DNA from: Monocercomonoides exilis
Taxonomy: Eukaryota > Preaxostyla > Oxymonadida > Polymastigidae
Direction of reading: 5' to 3'
Assembly: GCA_001643675.2 (NCBI GenBank)
Contig: LSRY02000015.1
Coordinates: 1,380,001-1,444,000, forward strand
DNA length: 64,000 nt
Shown: positions 56,752-64,000 of the stretch, in pieces
Layout: the number at the start of each line of letters is the position of its first letter
How positions within the stretch are numbered: the first letter of the stretch is position 1
The notes under the pieces: generated by a model
Database searches by the model: none
The model's input: the letters and a program-made list of their open reading frames with translations, nothing else
What the model was told of the DNA's origin: nothing
Translations under genes and position numbers: made by a program

Positions 56752-59245
56752 TTGAGACTGGAGTTGAAAGCACTTTGCGGAATCTGTCTGATGCCTCATG
56801 GCAGCTGTGAGATTTTTATTTTTAATCCAACAGAATGGCAGATGACAGCAACTGCAGCATTTTTCATTTCTGAATTGATCTTTTCACATATTCCTCATTT
56901 AATTCATCTGATGCAAGACCAGAACGATTATTCATTCATAATTAGCATAGCTTCTTCATCTTCTAATTTCAACACAACTTTTTAAGAAACACTGTTCCAT
57001 CTGTTTCCATCACTCGAGAACGGCGAGATTTTGCGGCTGGTTGATCTTTCTGATCTGAATGTGGATGTTGTGTTTGTGGATCCATTGGAGCTGTTGAACG
57101 ACACGAAAGCCTATTTCAAACAGCTTCTTGTGGCCGGGGCAGCTCAGCAGTCGTCTCTTCGCTCAGCGCCTTCGTCTTCTTCAACTGGAGCAGCACGCCG
57201 ATCAACTTCGCCATTCCGGAGGCGGAGAAGCGAAGAGAAGAAAGTGAAAGGAGATGATAAGCCATCATCAGCAACTGCGATTGACCCTTCGGATGCCTCG
57301 GCGGTGGCGGCATCAAACTCGTCGGCTGGAGCTATGGATGACATCGAGAGGCGGCTGTGGATTGTGGTGACTGAGGTGACTGAGGTGTATGCGCAGCACA
57401 TGCAGCTGTCGCTGCGAGTGCTACAGCTGCTGTGGGGATGTGTTGTGACGGGGCGGGGGGTGCTGTTTGGGGGTGTTGTGTGTGCAGATGATGTGGGGCT
57501 TTCTGCGATGCTTTCGGTTCCGCAGGTGGAACAGCTTCCTTCGCTTGTAGAGCCTGTGAGCACGTAGTCGGGGAGCAAGCGGATCTTTGCAGCGGCAGAT
57601 GTGAATGCGTTACCGTCGATCTACGATCTGTTTGACCCGTCGCTGCTGACGTAGGCGATAGCGCGGCTGGTGTCGCGATCGCTGCAGTCAAGGCGTGTGG
57701 TAGTGAAGCTGGACGAGGAAGTGATGGGGTGAGGGGTTGCAGTGTGTGAAGTCGGGGAGATTGAAGAGAAGGGGTTGGATGCTGCGGGGCTGAGGATGGA
57801 GGATGTGGTTCTGTCTCCAGCAGCGATTGCGCTGTCTGTGCTAGAGGAGCGAGAAGAAGCAGAGGAAGGAGAAAGGAGAAGAAAAGATGGAGAAAAGAGG
57901 GAGAAGAAAAGGGAAAAGAAGATGGAGGGAGAGAGGGAGGTGATAGGAATGAGGAGAAAGGCGGGTATCCGACAGCGCACAGAGAGTTTGTGGAGAGAAT
58001 CAAAGAGAACCAGGGGAAGCTGGAGGAAGCGATGGCGCCGTTGATTGTGAAGGCGCTTGGGCTGAGTGGGCTGAGGTTTGTGAAGGCAGAGGTTGAGGTG
58101 GGCGCAGACAAGCAGCATTCAGTTGAACCAGAAGTGTGCAGTTCTTCTCCATCTGATGGCATCCAACAGGAGAACAGGAGAGCAAAAGAAGAAGAAGCAG
58201 CAGACGGGTCTTTGGGCATAACTTTCGATGAAAGTTCAGATGGAGCGGTGAAAGATGTTGAACAGATGCAAATGCCGATGAATGGTTTGACAACGAATGA
58301 GGAAAAAGACATATCCGATGAAGAAGTTGGGGAAGTTAGTTGTTTGCTTTTTTAAAAAAAGAATAAGAGGAGGAGGAGGAAATGAGAGGAGAGGTTGAGC
58401 GAAGGCAGAAGAGCTGAGAGCTCGTATTTGTTTAATCTGGTGGCTGGCTGATGATCTGTGTGCAGATCCGAAAGGGGAGCTCGTGGATAATAAAGCGGTG
58501 CATTGCAGATGGGCAGTCGGAGACGATGCTGGACGAGCTGAACATGCTGCATACAAGAAGCCAAGAAGTGGCGTGGGTGGACGGGCAGAGATACAGTGGA
58601 AGAATAACACCGAAGAGGCATTTGGCTCTGGAGTGTTTAAAGATCTTTGTTCCACATGGGATAAGGAATTGTACAAATATTGAGAAGGCAAAGAAAGAGA
58701 CTTGTGCATTAAGTTCTGTTAGCTTGTCGAAGGGAACGAGGAAAAGCAGAGAAGTGTAACTTTGATTACTGCATCTGAATAGGTCGGAAGGAGCTGATAT
58801 GTTATGCGAATACACATATCCCGTTTCATCTTCTGAAGCTGAGCTGTGCAATGGCAGTGTCTGTCGGGATTGCACAATGAGGATTGGGTGAAGGTGAAGT
58901 CAACAACGGAGGAGGGAATTGAGGTGTCTCAGCAGAGCAGAGAAAAAGCGGAAGCAGACAATGTGAAGAAGATTCTGACCAATTATGCATTGATAACATG
59001 AGTACATGCGTTTGGGAGTGTGTTTGATGGGGCACCTGATCCGGAGACGCTTCTGACGGGTTTGGAGGAGGGGAGACAAACAGAAGAATGACGAGTGAAG
59101 ACAGTCAGCTCATTCAATTTGTCAAGCAACAGATCGGACTTGGAAGAATTGATTGCTCAGAGAAAATGGCAAAATGCTGTGAAGATGGTGATCAATGCAA
59201 CTGCGAAACGTTATCGGCCATTTCATGAAGTCTGTGCATTTTGAG
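56752..59245 (+). pseudogene. Decaying multi-exon gene, family not recognised
   Basis: One frame runs from 56752 with in-frame TAA (56983), TAG (57565), TAG (57652) and TGA (57730). Protein-like sequence continues across them (ENGEILRLVDLSDLNVD, KRIFAAADVNALPSIYDLFD, AIARLVSRSLQSRRVVVKLD). A charged coiled-coil stretch (EEREEAEEGERRRKDGEK) follows. After a frame change near 57950 comes PTAHREFVERIKENQGKLEE. A GTTAGT donor near 58335 and a TGTGCAG acceptor near 58465 join in phase to IRKGSSWIIKRCIADGQ. A further segment (TTEEGIEVSQQSREKAEAD to RKWQNAVKMVINATAKRYR) has two TGA codons. The DNA is less AT-rich than its flanks. A faint resemblance to ASH/HYDIN-type ciliary proteins was considered but not supported. 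Confidence 0.5.
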
Positions 59246-59311
59246 GGATTATTCCAATGAGTGTTCCGAAGGCGTGAAAATAAGCGGTTGAGAATGAACG
59301 TTATGACTCAT

Positions 59312-59387
59312 TTCTTCTTCTTCTTCTTCTTCTTCTTCTTCTTCTTCTTCTTCTTCTTCTTCTTCTTCTTCTTCTTCTTCTTCTTCT
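59312..59387 (+). repeat. (TTC)n microsatellite
   Basis: About 25 tandem TTC units with imperfect units following. The poly-Lys and poly-Phe frames across it are artefacts. Confidence 0.9.
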
Positions 59388-59639
59388 CTTTCTTCTTTTT
59401 CTTCTTCTTTATCCTCAAAGCCATCCTTCTTTCTGTATCTTCACTCAAAGAGAAAGTTTGCACTTTGTCAGCTTCGGAACCGCTCAAACACAAAATAGAC
59501 AGGTCCTCCTTATATGTTCCTCTCATCTTCTCTTTTTCTTCTTCACAACCATCTCCAGGCGCTTTCCATATCTCTTTCCTTTTTTTCATTTACAAAGCCA
59601 TCTCATAATCTCTGTCCTCTCTCACTTGATCCTCTCAGA

Positions 59640-60150
59640 TCATCAAACATTCATCTCCATCTTCAAAAATTTCACACATTTTCGTGGTCCTTCTGTGATT
59701 TCATCAACAGTTATTCTCAAATACTTGTCTGCCGCTTTTATACAACTGTCTTATGCACTTGAAATCTTTTGTTGAATTCCGTTAACCTACGAAACACATC
59801 ACAATTCAATTTCTGAAGTTTGCTGCAAGCTCGATGCTTTTGCCTCATCTGCTTCCTCTTTTACAAGCCTCAGCCCAGCCAGTCATGCACATCAACAACC
59901 ATTACAGCTTATCTTTTTGCAGTAATTCCATGTTCAGTTTGATTCTTTCCGCAAACTACCTGAATACTGTCGGATAGACTCCTTTTTCATCATTCTTCTT
60001 TCTTCTTTCTTTGCCTCTTCTCGCTCCTCCAACACCGTCAGTGCAATTGCTTCAGGAAACAGAGTCACATCCTTTTCCTCAACATTGCAACCAAAAACGC
60101 CTATATCACAATCTCCACCACTTCGCATGTTGCAGCATTTCGCATTTATT
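59640..60150 (-). pseudogene. Inverted, decayed partial copy of the 56.75-59.2 kb gene
   Basis: The minus-strand translation gives FPEAIALTVLEEREEAKKEE, matching LSPAAIALSVLEEREEAEEG at about 57820-57870. LAGLRLVKEEADEAK matches LSGLRFVKAEVEVG. VNGIQQ matches SDGIQQ, and TVDEITEGP with MEMN matches TFDESSDGA with MPMN. The order is conserved over about 500 bp, with stops and frame changes. It is a tail-to-tail duplicate with extensive decay. Confidence 0.6.
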
Positions 60151-60497
60151 CTTCACAAAATGTTTTTCATTGCGCAATAGTTTTGTTTTCCAGCTTTAGA
60201 ACAGTATTCGATATAAAATGATATTTTATTATCTGCCTATCATAAACATAAATATAGAGCAATTGATATAATCGATTTTTTTTATCTCAACGTTTTTTTT
60301 CTCATAATCACATACTACTGAATTATTCTCATGTCAAATAAGATGTTCTAGTATTGCAGAAATAAAAGATGTTATTTTAGGAATTCTATTTTTGATTGTC
60401 ATGAAATGATATGTAAAATAACTCAATCATTTGAAAAAAGTGAAAAATAACAAACGATGGTTATTTGATTTCAAAACGAATGATTTGTAAATGTTAT
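60151..60497. other. AT-rich stretch, nothing recognised
   Basis: It lies between the inverted gene copy and the hAT transposase C-terminus. A transposon right end would be expected near here if the element is compact, but no terminal repeat was identified. Confidence 0.4.
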
Positions 60498-62990
60498 TCA
60501 CAAGAGAAGCAACGAATTTAGCGAATCAAAGGAAAGCGAATGTCTATGATCACCGACGATTCGCTTTAATCTTGAAAAAAGTCGTTCACAGGCGGATTCG
60601 CTACAAGAAGATGTTGCAATGCAAAAACAAATGTTGGCAAATATCGTTTCCATTCCACCCTGTGATGCAATATGACTGTAATACACTGGTAGACTCTCGA
60701 GAAGATCAATTGAAGTTGCTGTAAGTATGTGAGTTTTAAATAACGACGCAAATTTTTCTTGCATTTCCTCGGTAAACTTCCCTAATGAATTATTGATAAA
60801 TTTATTGAATGATTTAAATATTCTGAAATACCAATTTGATGCAATTGAAATCTATAATGAATCGACAGCTTGATCCTCCTTCTCCTTTGAAATTTTGTGA
60901 ATGACTTGAAGTTTTTTATTTGTCCCTGCAAAAATCACATCATCTTCGTCTTCTTGGAAAACATCTTTGTTGAAGTCGCCAATTGCATGATTATCTGATT
61001 CTTCACTGAGTGTTTCTTGAGAAGAAATAAAAGAAGATCTTGTTTCAACAAGGGTTGAAGCTTCGTCATTTAATATTTCTTCATATTCGTCGTTTTCCTA
61101 TTGCTCCTCAGCATCGATGAGTCCAAGGTAATCTGTTGCATTTTCATTATCTGTGAAAATACCTTCTTCTTGTGCATGTGAAAAAGAAACCTCTTTTTTT
61201 TCAAATTGTGAAACAATTAACAAGAGATCTTCAATTTCTTTCTGGATATGCTTCGATGATGATGTCACGGAATCTTATTCTTCTTCAATCTGTTGGTAGT
61301 TTTAACTCAAATGCACGTGCTCAGTTGATGATTCGCTTCTCAAAATCATTGATAATGCCTTTTGAAATCTGCTCACAGATAAAGGAAAAGCTGTTGATCC
61401 TTTTTCTTTTGAAAAGCACCTTCCAATGGATGTTTCCTTTATCAGTGATGATGAGGGAACAGATGATGATGATGCTCGATTTAGAAAACAGTTGCAAGAA
61501 AAAAATATTTGAAATATAAAAAATATAGAGAAAAAGAAATAAACAATTGTTAGCATGTTTGAACTTTTGTGCAAACTGTCTTTTTTCTTGTCTTCTGGAT
61601 GAAAAAACTTACAACAAAAGTCATCACTGATAAGCTTATTTTTTCCTTCTGGTGTTAATGAATAAGCGAGAGCGATTTGATCTCCTCTTTCGCCTTCTAA
61701 AGTGTAGTTGAACAAATAAATTCAAACGTTAACAATTGCGTTATGCCAATGATCGGAACGAAATATGCTTAATTCAAGAAAGTTTTTGTAAAATGACATA
61801 GCCTCAAGAATTTTTGGATAAGCATTTCCCAGCTTGCTGTTGTCATCTCCAAAAAACAAATGCAACTGTTTTAGAGGGAATAACAAAATTTCTGCTTTTA
61901 TTACATCAATGATGCTCTGCTTATCCATCAGCTTCAATTCCAATATAATTTCTCTGTTTTTCCTTTTGAACAAGCAAATATCTGTCAAGCACAACCATCT
62001 CGTAAGTGTGAATGTTGGGCATTTTGCAGGAAACATCTGTTGCATTGATGAGCTCCTTGATATTTTTGAGAACTCAATAATAATATCCTTGATTGTTTTA
62101 AGAAATGGGACTTCTTGAAAAGAATGTGTGATTGTTAAGTTGATCAAATGATTTAAACAATAAATATGAAAATGTATGATATAAAAATTCAAAAAATCGA
62201 TTTCTCTATCAGAATCGTGTGGTAAATCTTGAAACGCTTTTTTTTGAGCTGCCAAGCCGTCACTACAAATGCTTCTGACTTCACCTCCGCATTTTGCAAT
62301 CTCCGAAATGCACATTTCAGCAAGATTTTTATAATCATCAGAAGAATGACATGCTGGTTGAAGGCTCCAAAATCCAGGAGTTGATTTTTCTGCATGAATT
62401 ACATATGAAATAATGGTGCACTTTTTATTTGCAATTATCCCTCCATCGATCATGAGAGAAACACATTTATCCTTTATCAATTTGGATCTTTCACGAATTG
62501 ATACAACCTTCTTTTCGCTGATAAGTCTTTTTATTTTCCACTTTGATAAATATGGAAATATTTCTGTAAGCTCAGCAGTTGGATTTATCTGGGCTATTTG
62601 AATCAAATGCTTAATAAATGTGTTGAATTCGGAAGATGCAGCGGACAAAAACGATATGTTACATCTGGAAACTAAATTTAAAAATAAATCCGTCAATGGT
62701 TCAATATCTCTAATTAGTTTAATACAGACGCAACTTGCAGATACTGTTGGTTGCGTGACATTTTGTTTTTATGTCATCCAAAAATCCAGCGTGGGAAACA
62801 ACAATGTGCATTTATGTTGTTTGACTGCAGCAGAAGTGTCTCTCCCTGAACATCCGCAGGCATATCCCTTCTTTTCGTTGAAGCTCAAAAACATTCTGTG
62901 TCCATCTGCTTTTGTTTTTAAATATGATTTCACTTTGTTATAGCAAATCCATAAGATACCATTGAAAATTTTAAAATGCAATTGGGACAT
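60498..62990 (-). pseudogene. hAT-superfamily transposase, broken
   Basis: Reading on the minus strand, 62990-62769 resembles a BED zinc finger (GYACGCSGRDTSAAVKQHKC). 62696-61722 (324 residues) holds the catalytic core: SLMIDGG (first Asp), RSICSDGLAAQKKAF (second Asp), IYCLNHLINLTI (the C-x-x-H-x-x-N-L motif). An acidic linker lies at 61080-60865. 60764-60498 is the C-terminal dimerisation domain (SESACERLFSRLKRIVGDHR). The pieces are in the right order but in different frames with stops between them. hAT enzymes move by cut-and-paste with 8-bp duplications. Confidence 0.8.
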
Positions 62991-63569
62991 AATTTCTTCC
63001 GGTCTGTTTGGATGTTTGAAGCCTGTGTTAATGAGACAATTTTATCGATATAAGAAATGATAAATCTTTATTATTTTTTACAAAAATGAAAAATTGAAAC
63101 ATTGAACGTCCTCATTTGTTGAGACTAATTCCAATCGAACAAAGCCACAATTCGCTTTATCCAACTCGTCCATTTTCTTTTCAAATGCATTTCTCTTGAG
63201 ATAATAATAAAAAAAAGATAATAACGTGAAGAATTCCATGATAACAATTTTTGCATACGATCAAAACATCTTTAAGAGATTTTTGAAGACCAAAAGGAAG
63301 TTCTTTTATTAGCAACGAACGATCATCAGCCATTGAAGTGAAAAAGATAGTTGATAAAAATTTTATAATCAATTATATTTCCGCAACTGACACATTGTGA
63401 CAAATATGATCAAAATTTGTCAAAAAATTCTTAACTCAGAAAATGTTTGTCTGTATATCATTAAACATTTCATTTTGTTTTTTTAATAGAAATGGAAATG
63501 TTTTTGAATATAATATGGGAAATGACACGTCAAATTGACTTGTCCGTCAATTTGTCACTGACCAAAAAA

Positions 63570-63593
63570 AAAACTTGTCAGGTCAGACAGGCT
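63570..63593 (-). repeat. hAT-like terminal sequence, right-facing copy
   Basis: CTTGTCAGGTCAGACAGGC is inverse to the sequence at 55814-55835. The next bases (TTAATTAA) also occur before the related start at about 63703, so two related ends face each other across about 110 bp. Confidence 0.45.
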
Positions 63594-64000
63594 TAATTAA
63601 GATATCAATCTTGTAGGGTATTTTATGCGATATCTGTAAATTGGTTATTTTGAAATAAGTGAATTAATACAAAATAACCCATATATAACTTAAAATAATT
63701 AAGCCTGGGTGACGTGAAGAAAAAATTTTGTCACGTCCGTCACCAATTTTCCACAAAATAAAAAAAAAAATTAAAATAAAAAATTAAAAAATTAAAAAAT
63801 CCTATTTTGAACAAAAAAACCTTTATCATAATATAAAAGTTTTTTCAATTTGTTCAAATTATTATTTTCAAAAAAAAAAACAAAGATGGATTCCCATTAC
63901 AAAATGATAGACTTATTTAATACAAGAATTATCTTTGAAATGACTTGTTTACTGAACCAATTCGAAAAATCATGGTATGAACACATAGAAGTTATCATAC
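63594..64000. other. Window end: AT-rich DNA with a second hAT-like end
   Basis: At about 63700-63752 a GCCTGGGTGACGTGAAG block with an internal TTGTCACGTCCGTCAC resembles the other hAT-like ends. It may begin another element that continues beyond the window. No gene was seen. Confidence 0.35.

Noticed and set aside
56752-59245. HYDIN/ASH-domain assignment for the decaying gene
   Set aside because: Only weak similarity in composition and a few hydrophobic strands. No diagnostic motif could be confirmed without a profile search.
59308-59608. Poly-Phe and poly-Lys frames
   Set aside because: They are created by the (TTC)n microsatellite.

Overview
The window looks like nuclear DNA of an anaerobic protist, most likely an oxymonad or other preaxostylan (Blattamonas- or Monocercomonoides-like). 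This is an inference from four things. The DNA is AT-rich. A clear coatomer delta-subunit gene has five short spliceosomal introns. There are very large pectin-lyase-like (Pmp/BspA-type) surface proteins, one ending in a degenerate kinase domain. The mobile elements are eukaryotic (DIRS-like, Tc1/mariner, Merlin, pogo-like, hAT). ORFs of about 670 to 2860 residues contain no internal TAA or TAG and genes end at TGA or TAG, so the code is standard; this argues against a Streblomastix-type TAR=Gln code.

Layout. 1-192 is the edge of a broken surface-protein gene; 0.2-3.2 kb is AT-rich with one MITE. 3.2-6.9 kb (-) is a secreted, membrane-anchored protein made of three copies of a ~420-residue module. 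7.9-10.3 kb is decayed, including a broken Pmp-like gene (-). 10.7-11.1 kb is a foldback MITE and 11.4-12.5 kb a broken pogo-like transposase. 12.9-18.4 kb holds two divergent paralogues whose 5' halves lie on the arms of a 1170-bp palindrome with a 91-bp spacer. 19.0-21.65 kb (-) is delta-COP in six exons. 21.9-30.56 kb (-) is a two-exon gene for a giant poly-serine protein of about 2863 residues.

30.6-40.6 kb is a transposon cluster: a mariner-like element, a Merlin remnant, a foldback MITE and a DIRS-like tyrosine-recombinase retrotransposon with inverted termini and an internal complementary region. 40.6-44.9 kb is mostly gene-free with two more MITEs. 44.9-52.6 kb (+) is a ~2569-residue surface protein with signal peptide, pectin-lyase-like modules, a transmembrane helix and a pseudokinase tail. 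54.4-55.7 kb is a Merlin-family transposon with terminal repeats and an 8-bp target duplication. 56.75-60.15 kb holds a decaying gene of unknown function and an inverted, more decayed partial copy. 60.5-63.0 kb (-) is a broken hAT transposase, with hAT-like ends near 55.8 and 63.6 kb.

The intact genes appear unrelated in function: a vesicle-coat subunit, two surface proteins, a twin gene pair and a low-complexity giant. The most unusual features are the palindromic twin genes, the pseudokinase surface protein, and the way the broken genes carry many in-frame stops (nearly all reachable by one C-to-T change) but few frameshifts. No rRNA, tRNA or CRISPR array was recognised.
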